NCBI RefSeq assembly: GCF_036127095.1
Contig: NZ_CP108006.1
Span: forward strand, 682,001 to 746,000
DNA length: 64,000 nt
DNA from: Streptomyces sp. NBC_00335
GTDB lineage: Bacteria; Actinomycetota; Actinomycetes; Streptomycetales; Streptomycetaceae
Direction: 5' to 3'
The notes under the pieces were generated by a model. The model was not told where the DNA came from. It saw nothing but the letters and a program-made list of their open reading frames with translations, and made no database searches. The position numbers and the translations under genes are program-made. Shown piece after piece: positions 1-8,547 of this stretch. Position 1 is the stretch's first letter. Each line of letters starts with the position of its first letter.

Positions 1-522
1 ATCGCCAGCGCCAACCCGACCTTCACCCCGGCGCAGATCCGCACCGCGCTGGCCACCCAGGCCAACGACACCGCCTGCCCGTCGGACGCCCGCTGCAAGG
101 GCACCACGGCCAACAACGGGTTCTTCGGCGAGGGCCAGGTCGACGCGCTGAAGGCGGTCGGCGGCTCGACCCCGCCCCCCGGCAAGTACTTCGAGAACCT
201 CACCGATGTCACGATCAACGACAACGCGACCGTGAACAGCGCCATCACCGTCAGCGGAGTGACCGGCAACGCGCCGGCCACCCTCAAGGTGGGCGTGGAC
301 ATCAAGCACACCTACATCGGTGACCTCAAGGTCGACCTCGTGGCTCCGGACGGTTCGGTCTACGTCCTGAGCAACCGGGCCGGCGGCAGCGCGGACAACA
401 TCGTCCAGACCTTCACCGTCAACGCCTCCTCCGAGGTCGCCAACGGTGTCTGGACGCTGCGCGTGAACGACAACGCCAGCCAGGACACCGGCAAGATCGA
501 TGCCTGGAACCTGACCTTCTGA
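1..522 (+). CDS. S8 (subtilisin-like) serine peptidase with C-terminal P domain, 5'-truncated
   Basis: The gene enters from outside the window in frame 1; 173 C-terminal residues are visible, ending at TGA 520-522. The first ~60 residues match the tail of a subtilase catalytic domain (PAQIRTAL, then GFFGEGQVDAL, the usual last helix). From about residue 64 (FENLTDVTIND) to the end is a proprotein-convertase P/homo-B domain: DLKVDLVAPDGS, LSNRAGG, GVWTLRVNDN and a final WNLTF strand. In the family this jelly-roll stabilises secreted proteases. The Asp/His/Ser triad lies upstream of the window, so activity cannot be judged. Exported location is inferred from family knowledge. Confidence 0.88.
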   Translation: MASANPTFTPAQIRTALATQANDTACPSDARCKGTTANNGFFGEGQVDALKAVGGSTPPPGKYFENLTDVTINDNATVNSAITVSGVTGNAPATLKVGVDIKHTYIGDLKVDLVAPDGSVYVLSNRAGGSADNIVQTFTVNASSEVANGVWTLRVNDNASQDTGKIDAWNLTF

Positions 523-560
523 TCTCCGGGCCCCGCGGCCTTCTGATCAGTGGCGCCACG

Positions 561-600
561 GGGGCCATCGGGGAGCGGTACGCCGCGCCCCGATGGCCCC
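561..600. terminator. Bidirectional terminator-like hairpin
   Basis: A perfect 13-bp inverted repeat (561-573 with 588-600, arms GGGGCCATCGGGG/CCCCGATGGCCCC, 14-nt loop) lies between the convergent protease and FhuF-like genes. There is no clear U-tract, as is common for Streptomyces terminators. Confidence 0.65.
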
Positions 601-607
601 TCGCCGC

Positions 608-1288
608 TCACTTGGTCCGCAGTACGCAGTCCCCGCAGAGGCCGCCGCCGGGCACCTTGTAGTACAGGCAGCAGCTGCGGCGCACGAAGGCCACCCCGAG
701 CCCGGGTTCGTGGACGAAGGCGCCGGTCCCGCCGAGCGGGCCGCCGTCGGCGAGGAGTCCGGCGGCCAGCAGCGCCGCCGCCTCGCCCGGTACCCGGTCC
801 GTGAGCACCCGGACGGCGCCGACCAGCCCCGAGGCCGCGTTGCCGCGCAGCACCTGCGGCGAGACGCCGAACCGCTCGCGCAGCGCCGTGTCGAGCACCG
901 CGAGGTTGGCGAGCACGGTGTCCGCCAAGGCCTTCGCCGGGGTTTCCGCGGGGAGTTCGGCGGGCTCGGGCAGCCACAGCTCCAGCGAGCCCTCGCCGGG
1001 CAGCCGCCACCGCAGGCGGCCGGGTCCGAGGTCCGGCACCCGCCCGGAGAGCACGGCGCAGCCGAGCCCGAGCGACCAGAGCCGCGAGGCGATCCCGAAC
1101 TGCGCGGTCGAAGCCGCCACGCGGCCGGGTCCGCTCCCGATCCGCCGGCCGACTTCGCCGACGTAGGCACCGAGGTGTTCCCCGTAGAGCTCGTCGAGCG
1201 GCCGGAAGCCGGGGCCGGGCGGTTCCTTCCCGTACGCCACGGTGAAGAAGGGGCCTACGGATCGAAGCTGCCGCAGTACGCCGTCCAC
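608..1288 (-). CDS. FhuF-like (2Fe-2S)-binding protein
   Basis: A 226-residue protein with the C-terminal cysteine pattern of the FhuF ferric-siderophore reductase C-terminal domain: CC, ten residues including YYKVPGGG, then CGDC (C-C-x10-C-x2-C), which ligates a [2Fe-2S] cluster in that family. Known members reduce ferric siderophores in the cytoplasm. No siderophore genes are adjacent, so the substrate is unknown. The start is GTG at 1286-1288, two bases past the TGA of the upstream gene (1290-1292), so the two are probably translationally coupled. Confidence 0.72.
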   Translation of the reverse strand: MDGVLRQLRSVGPFFTVAYGKEPPGPGFRPLDELYGEHLGAYVGEVGRRIGSGPGRVAASTAQFGIASRLWSLGLGCAVLSGRVPDLGPGRLRWRLPGEGSLELWLPEPAELPAETPAKALADTVLANLAVLDTALRERFGVSPQVLRGNAASGLVGAVRVLTDRVPGEAAALLAAGLLADGGPLGGTGAFVHEPGLGVAFVRRSCCLYYKVPGGGLCGDCVLRTK

Positions 1289-1289
1289 C

Positions 1290-1838
1290 TCAGGCTCCGA
1301 AGCCGTCGTCGGGCAGGTCCGGGTCCGGCTCCGGACAGGCGCCGTGGTTCAGGCCGTACGTGCCCGCCTTCTCCAGCGGCCAGTCCGCCGTGACCGGATC
1401 CTCGTCGTCGGGCGCGACGAAGACGAAGTCGGCGACGATGCCGGGTACCGGGTCGGTCAGGAGCGTGCGCTGGTCCGGCAGCGTCGGCGACCACTGCGTG
1501 CGCCAGGCGATCCCGGCGGCGGTGAGGGCATCGGTGAACCGCGACTCGGTGACCGGCGTGGTGACGGTGTAGCCCGGTTCGCGGCCCGCCCCCGGGATCT
1601 CCAGCCCGTCGCGCCAGACGGGTACGAACATCCGGTCCAGCAGGCGGCACCGGCAGAAGACGATCTCCAGACCGCCGTAACAGAACCAGTGCGGCCAGCG
1701 GCGCTTGTCCTCGACCCGCCCCGACCACTCGGGCTTGCCCTTCGCCGCGATGAGATCGGGCAACCGGGCACCGACGAAGAAGTCTCCGAACCGGCCGGTG
1801 GCGGCGAGGCGGACTAGGTCGGACGACAAGGGATCCAT
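1290..1838 (-). CDS. Conserved-looking hypothetical protein
   Basis: A 182-residue protein beginning MDPLSSDLVRLA at ATG 1836-1838; the frame stays open further upstream, but the added residues look like non-coding sequence. It is a soluble, Trp- and Asp-rich protein with a Cys-containing core (HWFCYGG, IVFCRC) and no signal peptide or membrane segment. I do not recognise the family. Its stop lies two bases from the start of the FhuF-like gene, implying cotranscription and perhaps a related role, but nothing in the sequence shows iron-sulfur or metal function. Confidence 0.6.
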   Translation of the reverse strand: MDPLSSDLVRLAATGRFGDFFVGARLPDLIAAKGKPEWSGRVEDKRRWPHWFCYGGLEIVFCRCRLLDRMFVPVWRDGLEIPGAGREPGYTVTTPVTESRFTDALTAAGIAWRTQWSPTLPDQRTLLTDPVPGIVADFVFVAPDDEDPVTADWPLEKAGTYGLNHGACPEPDPDLPDDGFGA

Positions 1839-1985
1839 TCCCGCATGATCCCAGGCCGCCCGTGCACGTCCCGCGCCGGGGAGCGGCGCGGGGTGCACCG
1901 AGAAACGGACCGCACGTGCCACAGCCCGCGGAATCCGGGGATCCGCGGGCCGTGGAGTCGGTGGCCGGTTGCCTGCGGCCGCGGG

Positions 1986-3038
1986 TCAGGCCTGGGTGAA
2001 GGCCGCGACCTCGAAGTCGGACATGTCGAGGCCGCCCTGCTTGGTGTCGTCGTTGGCGAAGACGAAGGACTCGATCGGGACGTCCCGCTCGGCGCTGAGC
2101 TGGGCGACGAGCTCCTGCAGGACCACGGTCTCCAGGACCACCCGGACCGCGTCCGCGACCTCGGGCAGGCGCAGGACCGACAGGCTGTCCGCCGGCTCCG
2201 CCTCGGCCGTGGTCATCAGCAGGGTGAGGTGTCCGGCGCCCGCCAGCGAGCGGGCCAGCTCGATCTCGCGGCCGTCGCCGTAGACGAGGTGCAGGGTGTT
2301 GCCCGCCGACTCCATCTCGCCGTGCAGGTAGTTGCGGGTGGCCGAGTGCGCCGCGGTCATCCGCACCACCTCGCGCAGCAGCAGCGCACCTTCCTCGGCG
2401 GAGGCCCGGGAGGCCCCGGCCGCCACACCGTCGGAGGCGATGCAGCGGGCGCCGCGCTTCCGCAGGCCCGCCACGATCGCGGTGGCCTGCGAGTGGATCG
2501 CGGTGGTCTGCTCGGCGATCTCGCCCCACGGGTCGCCCTCGCGGCCCGCGACGGCCCCGGCGATCAGGTCGAGGGCGACGATGGTGCCGGTGTAGCCGAT
2601 GGTCGAGGCGTACGAGTCGGGCTCGTTGCCGAGGTCCACGGTGAGGTCGGCGAGGTCGCCGAGCGGCGAGGGGACCACGTTCAGGAGCGCGGTCTTCGTG
2701 ATGCCGGGGGCGGCGCACTCGAAGGCGGCGATGGTCTCGGAGCTGCGGCCGCCCTGGGAGACGGCGATCAGGCAGTCGGTGTCGAAGCCGTCGGTGCCGG
2801 TCTCGATCTCGCTGGACAGCACGCGCTGGGTGACGATCCCGGCCTCGCGGAGCTGTTGCACGGGCACGGCGAGGGCGGCGTACGAGGCTCCGATGCCGGT
2901 GAACAGGGGGCGTTCGGCGGCGCGCAGCCCGGCGAGTTCCGGGGAGGCGAGCTGGGTACGGACGCGGTCGGCGATCCGGGCGAGGGCTGCGCCCTGGTCG
3001 GCCTGGCCTTCGAGGAACGTGATGCGGGATCCGGACAT
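1986..3038 (-). CDS. SIS-domain sugar-phosphate isomerase/aminotransferase-like protein
   Basis: A 350-residue cytoplasmic protein with two sugar-isomerase (SIS) folds. The first carries GIGASYAA and the phosphosugar-binding loop SQGGRSSET; the second carries an HGEMES segment like the GlmS isomerase half and a LVYGDGRE strand. There is no N-terminal glutaminase domain, so it resembles stand-alone GlmS- or AgaS-type deaminase/isomerases. Start ATG 3038 has AAGGACC upstream. It lies 147 bp downstream of the EIIC gene on the same strand, so it probably processes the amino-sugar phosphate that the permease delivers. The exact substrate is inferred, not shown. Confidence 0.75.
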   Translation of the reverse strand: MSGSRITFLEGQADQGAALARIADRVRTQLASPELAGLRAAERPLFTGIGASYAALAVPVQQLREAGIVTQRVLSSEIETGTDGFDTDCLIAVSQGGRSSETIAAFECAAPGITKTALLNVVPSPLGDLADLTVDLGNEPDSYASTIGYTGTIVALDLIAGAVAGREGDPWGEIAEQTTAIHSQATAIVAGLRKRGARCIASDGVAAGASRASAEEGALLLREVVRMTAAHSATRNYLHGEMESAGNTLHLVYGDGREIELARSLAGAGHLTLLMTTAEAEPADSLSVLRLPEVADAVRVVLETVVLQELVAQLSAERDVPIESFVFANDDTKQGGLDMSDFEVAAFTQA

Positions 3039-3185
3039 GGTGGGGGGGGTCCTTAGCGAAGTCTGGGGTCGCCCGCCCCCGCCGGCTCGGGCGGGCGGAG
3101 GGGGCGGGCGATCGTACGGGGCGGGCGGGCGGAGCGGGGCCTGGTCGGGCGGCCCGGGCGGGCCGGTCGGGTTACCGGCTCGGGC

Positions 3186-4439
3186 TCAGAGGGAGGCCTC
3201 GGTCTTGGAGAGCGGGTTGCCGTCCTCGTCGCGTTCGCGGCCCGGGGTCGGGAGGTCGAACTTCACGATCGCCCAGCGGAAGAGCACGTAGTAGATGGCG
3301 GCGAAGGCCAGGCCTATCGGGATGAGCAGCCAGGGCTTGGTCGCGATGCCGAAGTTCACGATGTAGTCGATGGCACCGGAGGAGAAGCCGAAGCCGTCGC
3401 GGATGCCGAGGGCGTAGCAGACGGCCATCGAGACGCCGAAGAGGAAGGCGTGGATCGCGTAGAGCAGCGGGGCCACGAACATGAAGGCGAACTCGATGGG
3501 CTCGGTCACGCCGGTGACGAAGGAGGTCAGGGCGACGGAGATCATCATGCCCTTGACCATGGTCCGGTTCTCGGGGCGTGCGGTGTGCGCGATGGCCATG
3601 GCTGCGGCCGGGAGCGCGAACATGTAGATCGGGAAGCCGCCGGTCATGAACTGGCCCGCGGTCGGGTCGCCGGCGAGGAAGCGGGCGATGTCTCCGTGCA
3701 CCTCGGTGCCGGTGGCCGGGTTGACGAAGCTGCCCGCCTCGAACCAGGGGAAGACCGAGAAGAAGTGGTGCATCCCGATCGGGATGAGGGCCCGGACGAC
3801 GAGGCCGAAGAGGCCCGCGCCCCAGGCGCCGGTGCCGACGAGCCACTCGCCGAAGTGGAAGAACCAGCCGCCGACGGTCGGCCAGACCACTCCGAATACC
3901 ACTCCCATGCCGACGCCCGCGAAGGCGCTGAGGATGGGCACGAGCCGGCGGCCGCCGAAGAAGCCGAGCCACTCGGGCAGCTTGGTCCGGCTGAAGCGCT
4001 GGTAGAGGAGGGCCGCGACCAGGCCCATCACGATGCCGCCGAGGACCTTGGCGTCGAGGGGCTCGCCGTCCACGCCCTTGGGGAAGGCGGGGCTGGCGAG
4101 TACGGCCTTGAAGACCAGATAGCCGACCACGGCCGCCAGCGCGGTGGAGCCGTCCGACTTCTTGGCGAAGCCGATGGCCACGCCGACCGCGAAGAGCAGC
4201 GGCAGGTTGGCGAAGACGGTGTCACCGGCCGCCGCCAGGACCATCGCGAGCTTCTGGACGATCATCGGGAAGTTCTCGCGGCCCAGCAGGTCGGCTCCGC
4301 CGAGGCGGGTCAGCAGGGCGGCCGCCGGCAGCGTGGCCACGGGCAGCATCAGGCTGCGGCCGATGCGCTGCATGACCGGCATGATCCGGCCCGGCTTCTT
4401 TCCGGCGGCCGGTGTGACCGCGGCGGTGGCCGTACTCAT
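3186..4439 (-). CDS. PTS transporter EIIC subunit, glucose/N-acetylglucosamine family
   Basis: A 417-residue polytopic protein typical of a stand-alone EIIC of the Glc/GlcNAc family: LPVATLPAAALL at the first membrane segment, about ten hydrophobic helices, and a conserved ALIPIGMHHFFS loop. In that family the permease moves sugar while EIIB phosphorylates it. No EIIB is fused or adjacent, so it must use EIIB, EIIA, HPr and EI encoded elsewhere. Start ATG 4439 has GAGGAGC upstream. The SIS gene downstream and GntR gene divergent suggest an amino-sugar uptake module. It resembles Streptomyces NagE-type permeases, but the sugar is not proven. Confidence 0.85.
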   Translation of the reverse strand: MSTATAAVTPAAGKKPGRIMPVMQRIGRSLMLPVATLPAAALLTRLGGADLLGRENFPMIVQKLAMVLAAAGDTVFANLPLLFAVGVAIGFAKKSDGSTALAAVVGYLVFKAVLASPAFPKGVDGEPLDAKVLGGIVMGLVAALLYQRFSRTKLPEWLGFFGGRRLVPILSAFAGVGMGVVFGVVWPTVGGWFFHFGEWLVGTGAWGAGLFGLVVRALIPIGMHHFFSVFPWFEAGSFVNPATGTEVHGDIARFLAGDPTAGQFMTGGFPIYMFALPAAAMAIAHTARPENRTMVKGMMISVALTSFVTGVTEPIEFAFMFVAPLLYAIHAFLFGVSMAVCYALGIRDGFGFSSGAIDYIVNFGIATKPWLLIPIGLAFAAIYYVLFRWAIVKFDLPTPGRERDEDGNPLSKTEASL

Positions 4440-4478
4440 CTGGTGCTCCTCGTCGAGCGGGGTGGTGGGGACGACTCG

Positions 4479-4507
4479 AAGGTAACCAGTGGTTTTGGAT
4501 TGGTCAA
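4479..4507 (-). promoter_or_regulatory. Candidate promoter of the EIIC-SIS operon
   Basis: Reading the minus strand, TTGACC (4507-4502), a 17-nt spacer and TACCTT (4484-4479) form a good sigma-70-type promoter about 40 bp before the EIIC start. Two TGGT boxes of the putative operator lie in the spacer and at the edge of the -35. Confidence 0.45.
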
Positions 4508-4526
4508 CAGTGGTCTCTTGTGGTCT
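4489..4526. promoter_or_regulatory. Helically phased TGGT direct repeats, putative GntR operator
   Basis: Four TGGT boxes begin at 4490, 4501, 4511 and 4521, that is every 10-11 bp on one face of the helix. The last two read TGGTCT. Two more boxes, at 4622 and 4632, sit just before the GntR start. The TGGTCT core resembles half of the DasR site, but the boxes are direct rather than inverted. The likely ligand is the adjacent GntR protein. Confidence 0.45.
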
Positions 4527-4647
4527 TTAATAAAATATCAAGGTCGGGTCGTAAGTCCCGGGCGGGTCCCGACGGCCCCCCGATGAATCCCCGCCGCCCC
4601 GCGGCCGACAGTGAGGCAAAGTGGTAGCAAGTGGTATGGTTCGAGCC

Positions 4648-5415
4648 ATGACCGACGACGCTGCCATCGCCGCCACCGCCTCGACCGCCCGTGCGGCCGA
4701 CCCCCTGTGGACCCAGGCCGCGGACCGGATCCGCGAGGAGATCGCCCGTCGCGGACTGTCCGAGGGCAGCAAGCTGCCGCCCGAGCGCGAGCTGTGCACC
4801 CGGCTGGACGTCTCCCGCGTCACCCTGCGCCGCGCGCTCGCCCACCTCGTCGATCAGGGACTGGTCACCGCGTCCCACGGGCGCGGCTGGTTCGTTGCGG
4901 CACCGGTGGCACCCACGCCCGCCCGCGAATGGCCCAAGGACCTGGAGTCCTTCACCGCCACCGCGCGGCGCAAGCACATGCGCGCCAGCTCGGTGGTCCT
5001 GCGCCACGACACCGTCACCGCGTCCCTGGACGACGCCGACCGCCTCGGCGTGCCCGCCGGCACCCCGCTGCTGCGCCTGGAACGAGTCCGGCTGCTCAAC
5101 GACGTGCGGATCGCCGTCGACCGGACCCTGGTCGTCGCCGAACTCGCGCCCGACCTCGCCCGTACGGACTTCCGCGAGACCTCCCTCTTCGAAGAACTGC
5201 GCCGCTGGGGCGTGGAACCCGACCGCGCCGAAGCGACCATCGAGGCGCGCAACGCCGACGGGGAGCTCGCCGGACACCTGGGCATCGCCGAGGGCGCGCC
5301 GGTGCTCGTACTCGACCAGACGGTGTACACCAGGGACCAGCGGCCGCTGCTGCTGTCCACGGTGGAGTACAGCGGGGACCGCTACCGGCTGCGCACCACC
5401 CTGCAGACAGACTGA
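4648..5415 (+). CDS. GntR-family (HutC/UTRA) transcriptional regulator
   Basis: A 255-residue regulator. The N-terminal winged helix (about residues 25-90) shows LPPERELCTRLDVSRVTLRRAL, typical of GntR. The rest is a UTRA effector domain (LRLERVRLLNDV, VDRTLVV, then a C-terminal YRLRTTLQ strand), which in relatives binds a phosphorylated sugar. I chose ATG 4648 (MTDDAAIAA) over the in-frame starts at 4621 and 4636, which would lie inside the upstream TGGT boxes. It is divergent from the PTS EIIC gene and probably represses it and itself. Confidence 0.88.
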   Translation: MTDDAAIAATASTARAADPLWTQAADRIREEIARRGLSEGSKLPPERELCTRLDVSRVTLRRALAHLVDQGLVTASHGRGWFVAAPVAPTPAREWPKDLESFTATARRKHMRASSVVLRHDTVTASLDDADRLGVPAGTPLLRLERVRLLNDVRIAVDRTLVVAELAPDLARTDFRETSLFEELRRWGVEPDRAEATIEARNADGELAGHLGIAEGAPVLVLDQTVYTRDQRPLLLSTVEYSGDRYRLRTTLQTD

Positions 5416-5416
5416 C

Positions 5417-5437
5417 ACCGGGCGTCCGGCGCCCGGT
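5417..5437 (+). terminator. Hairpin after the GntR gene
   Basis: An 8-bp perfect stem (ACCGGGCG/CGCCCGGT) with a 5-nt loop starts two bases after the stop codon. It is a plausible intrinsic terminator without a U-tract. Confidence 0.45.
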
Positions 5438-5527
5438 AGCCCCGTTCGTCACCCTTCGGACAGCCGAAAGCCCCGGCCGGGGCGGTCGTACGCCCGTCCG
5501 GGGCCCGGTGGCCGCGCGCGACGCCGT

Positions 5528-6334
5528 TCAGATTCCCGCGAGGAACTCCAGCAGCGCCCGGTTGAAGGCCTCCGGCTGTTCCACGCCCGGCAGGTGCCCG
5601 GCCCCCTCCACCACGGCGAGCACCGAGTGCGGGACCAGCGCGTGCAGGGACTCGGCCTCGGAGACCGGGGTGTAGACGTCGTCCCGGCCGACCACGATCA
5701 GGCAGGGCACCTCGGGCGGCAGCGCCGCGAGCACCGGGGCGTAGTCGGGCCGTTCGGCGCGCCCGCGCAGGGCGGCCGCGGCGCCCTCGGGGGCGGTCGC
5801 GCACATCATCCCGGTGACCTTGGCCGCCGCCTCCGGCATACCGGTCACGTTGTACGGCGCGAGCATCTTGTCGATGACCTCGTCGGCATAGGGCTTCATT
5901 CCCTCCGCGAGGAGCCGTTCGGCAAGGTTCCGGCGGAAGGTTTTGCCGTCCTCGGTTTCCGGCGGAGAGGAGGTGTCGGAGAGAACGAGGGCCCGCACCC
6001 GACCCGGGTGGCCGAGCCTCATCTCCATGGCGATCTGGCCGCCCATGGACACACCGCCGACGACCGCCTGTTCGACGTCCAGACGGTCGAGCAGAGCAAC
6101 CAGATCATCGGCGAAGTCCGCGAGCAGCGTTTTGCCCGGCAGCACCGGACTTTTCCCGTATCCCCGCAGGTCAGGGGTGATCACTCGGTAACCGGCCGTG
6201 GTCAGCGCCGCCGCCTGGGGAGCCCACATGGAGTGGCTGAACGGATGTCCGTGGATCAGGATTACGGGTGCTCCGTCACGGGGACCCAAGTCCTCGAAAA
6301 AGAGTGTCACGCCATTGCCAATTTGGGGGTTCAT
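5528..6334 (-). CDS. Alpha/beta-fold hydrolase
   Basis: A 268-residue alpha/beta hydrolase with all catalytic elements visible: the oxyanion HGHPFSHSMW, nucleophile elbow GVSMGG, acid in VVGRDDVY and the histidine in GAGHLPGVEQP. The sequence resembles the epoxide hydrolase/3-oxoadipate enol-lactonase group, but no neighbour fixes a substrate. It is cytoplasmic, with no signal peptide. It is divergent from the acetyltransferase gene at 6475, sharing a 140-bp intergenic region. Confidence 0.85.
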   Translation of the reverse strand: MNPQIGNGVTLFFEDLGPRDGAPVILIHGHPFSHSMWAPQAAALTTAGYRVITPDLRGYGKSPVLPGKTLLADFADDLVALLDRLDVEQAVVGGVSMGGQIAMEMRLGHPGRVRALVLSDTSSPPETEDGKTFRRNLAERLLAEGMKPYADEVIDKMLAPYNVTGMPEAAAKVTGMMCATAPEGAAAALRGRAERPDYAPVLAALPPEVPCLIVVGRDDVYTPVSEAESLHALVPHSVLAVVEGAGHLPGVEQPEAFNRALLEFLAGI

Positions 6335-6474
6335 GAAAGGAGTCTAAGGAGCTACATTGAGCCACTCGCGTTCACCTGACAGCCCGTTGCCTTTCACTCG
6401 TGTTTTGCACGGGGGGCGACGTCAGGGACGCAGACTGTGCAACCACCCCACCGCCTAGAAGGACCGAAGGCTCC

Positions 6475-7161
6475 GTGCCCGTACCCGTACTCCTCGCCGG
6501 CCGCTCCGTGCGGCTTGAGCCCCTCGCCCCCCACCACACCGAGGCCTTGGCCCTGGCCGGGGCCGAGGATCGTACGACTTACGCCTTCACTCCCGTACCC
6601 CACGGGCTGCAGGCGTCACACGAGTACATCGACCGTGCCCTCGCCGATCAGGCGGCGGGTCGATCGCTCCCGTTCGCGGTGGTCAGAGCCACCGACGATC
6701 GGGTGGTCGGTTCGACCCGGTTCCTGGAACTCGACTACTGGCAGGGGCCCCTGGTGTGGCCCGCCGTGCCGGGCGTCCCGTTCGGCGATCCGGCGACGGC
6801 GATCCCCGATGCCGCCGAGATCGGCAATACCTGGCTGTCTCCGGCGGCCCAGGGCACCGGCATCAACACCGAGGCGAAGCTGCTCATGCTCCGCCATGCC
6901 TTCGAGACCTGGGGGGTCCGGCGGATCTCGCTGCGCGCGGACGCCCGCAACGGACGCTCGCGTGCCGCGATGGAGCGGCTCGGGTTCACCAGCGAGGGGG
7001 TCCGCCGGGCCCATTCGCGGGGCCTGGACGGCGCCGTGCGCAGTACGGCCTTCTACTCGATCCTCGACGAGGAGTGGCCGACCGTGCGGTCGGTCATCGA
7101 GCTGCGGCTGTCGGCCGCGGCGCAGCGCAAGCGGCGCCGCAAGACGCTCATCCCGGCGTAA
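6475..7161 (+). CDS. GNAT N-acetyltransferase, RimJ/RimL type
   Basis: A 228-residue acetyltransferase. VVGSTRFLELDYWQ and NTWLSPAAQGTGINTEAKLL form the acetyl-CoA binding core, followed by RISLRADARNGRSRAAMERLGF, the usual RimJ/RimL ending. Start GTG 6475 is preceded by GAAGG at a good distance; the open frame continues to 6400 but includes low-quality residues. The Arg/Lys-rich C-terminus (RKRRRKTLIPA) is extra. Relatives acetylate ribosomal protein N-termini or small amines; the substrate here is unknown. Confidence 0.85.
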   Translation: MPVPVLLAGRSVRLEPLAPHHTEALALAGAEDRTTYAFTPVPHGLQASHEYIDRALADQAAGRSLPFAVVRATDDRVVGSTRFLELDYWQGPLVWPAVPGVPFGDPATAIPDAAEIGNTWLSPAAQGTGINTEAKLLMLRHAFETWGVRRISLRADARNGRSRAAMERLGFTSEGVRRAHSRGLDGAVRSTAFYSILDEEWPTVRSVIELRLSAAAQRKRRRKTLIPA

Positions 7162-7251
7162 CGGTCCTTCGCCGGAATCCGCACGCCCGGCCCCCGGCTG
7201 CGCCCACTCCCCCGCCCGCGCCCCTTCGTCCCCGTCCCCGCCCTCCCGGTG

Positions 7252-8280
7252 TCAGCCGAGGAAGGCGGGGGCGAGGGCCGAGGTCATCAGGCGCGCCGGG
7301 GCGCCGGAGCCGTCGGCGGGCAGGGAGTACAGGTCGGCGCCGAAGTCCCCGGGCAGTGAGTAGACGACGGTCCTGTCATCGGTCCACACCACCTGGTCGT
7401 CGACGCTGCGCTCCTCCGCGAGCGGGGTCTCGGTCATGGTGGCGAGGTCCAGGACGTGGAGGCGCCAGGGTGCTTCCGGCGACAGGCCCGGCACCCGCTT
7501 CTTGAACACCAGCCGGGTCCCGTCGGGCGACAGGGACGGGCATTCCAGGTTCTCGCGCAGCGTGGTCACCGTGCGCGCCGCGAGGTCGCCGCGGACCAGG
7601 TGGGTCCGGCCGCCGGTGGCGAGCGTCGCGTAGAAGGTCCGCTCGTCGGCGGCGAAGGTGACCCCCCAGAAGTTGACGTCCGCGTTGCGGTACTGCTTGC
7701 CGTCCTTGTGGATGGTGAAGTCCTCCAGCGAGGCATCGTACGTCCCGCTGCGCAGGTCCAGCAGGGAGGTCCGGGTCGAGAAGTTCGTACCGGCGTACGA
7801 GTCCCCGCCGACGAAGACCGTCCAGGCGACGAGGTGGCCCCCGGGCGAGACCCGGGCCCGGGTCGGGATGCCGGCCAGCGGGCGGGAGCCGACCTCCTTC
7901 AGCCGGGCATCGAGGACCACCGCCTTGTAGCCCTCCTGCACCCCGCCCTTGTCCGACTGGAGGCAGACCCCGGTGCCGGCGGCCGCGTGGAAGCGCAGGC
8001 AGCTGACCCCGGAGGCGGTGCGCGGACCTTCGGGTGCGCCGGCCGCCGCGGTGGCGAGCTCGTCGCGGTGCGGTCCCCAGGCCATGTTCCGGAACACGAT
8101 CCGCCGGCCGCCGTCGCCCGGGGCGAGTGACACCGGGCCGGGGGTGATCGGCGGGCCTCCGGCCTGGACCCGGTTCTTCTCCCCGGCGTGCGAGGAGGCC
8201 CGTACGACGGCGAGCGCACCGATGGCGGCGAGCAGGACGACGCCGGAGACGAAGATCAGGATCCGGCGGTGGAGGGGCAT
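7252..8280 (-). CDS. Membrane-anchored TolB/PD40-like beta-propeller protein
   Basis: A 342-residue protein starting MPLHRRILIFVSGVV at ATG 8280, with one N-terminal membrane segment and an extracytoplasmic body. The body contains repeating PD40/TolB-like blades: SPGGHLVAW, FAADERTFYATL, SLSPDGTRLVFKK and WTDDRTVVYSLP. Such domains bind proteins or ligands and are not enzymes by themselves. An upstream extension to 8472 lacks a plausible start. It is divergent from the esterase at 8548. Function unknown. Confidence 0.72.
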   Translation of the reverse strand: MPLHRRILIFVSGVVLLAAIGALAVVRASSHAGEKNRVQAGGPPITPGPVSLAPGDGGRRIVFRNMAWGPHRDELATAAAGAPEGPRTASGVSCLRFHAAAGTGVCLQSDKGGVQEGYKAVVLDARLKEVGSRPLAGIPTRARVSPGGHLVAWTVFVGGDSYAGTNFSTRTSLLDLRSGTYDASLEDFTIHKDGKQYRNADVNFWGVTFAADERTFYATLATGGRTHLVRGDLAARTVTTLRENLECPSLSPDGTRLVFKKRVPGLSPEAPWRLHVLDLATMTETPLAEERSVDDQVVWTDDRTVVYSLPGDFGADLYSLPADGSGAPARLMTSALAPAFLG

Positions 8281-8482
8281 ACCGAACACGGACGTTACCT
8301 CCGGGCGGGTGCAGGGAGCTGGGGGCGGCGCGGGGGTACCGTACCGATCGGCATGTGGAGAGACCAGGGACGGTCCGCGAAGAGACCGGAACCGGGCGCA
8401 CCCTTTTCGCGCCGGGCAACGCGCTCCCCTACGGAACCCCAAGAGACGTAAAAATCGGGAACCCGTGGGCACGTACGCTCAT

Positions 8483-8496
8483 CTTTCGATCGAAAG
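8483..8496. promoter_or_regulatory. 14-bp perfect palindrome upstream of the esterase
   Basis: CTTTCGATCGAAAG lies 51 bp before the esterase start, in the divergent region shared with the propeller gene. It is AT-richer than its surroundings and is a candidate operator; no regulator is adjacent. Confidence 0.35.
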
Positions 8497-8547
8497 CAGT
8501 CCCAACCCCGCCCCAACGGGGCAGCACCAGCCGGAGAGCAACCGCAC

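Noticed and set aside
1255..2718. Large minus-strand frame of 487 codons across the SIS and hypothetical genes
   Set aside because: It is an Arg/Gly/Pro-rich shadow frame; the recognised domains lie in the other frames.
4500..4560. Canonical DasR inverted site
   Set aside because: TGGTCT half-sites occur but only in direct orientation; no AGACCA partner at the right distance.
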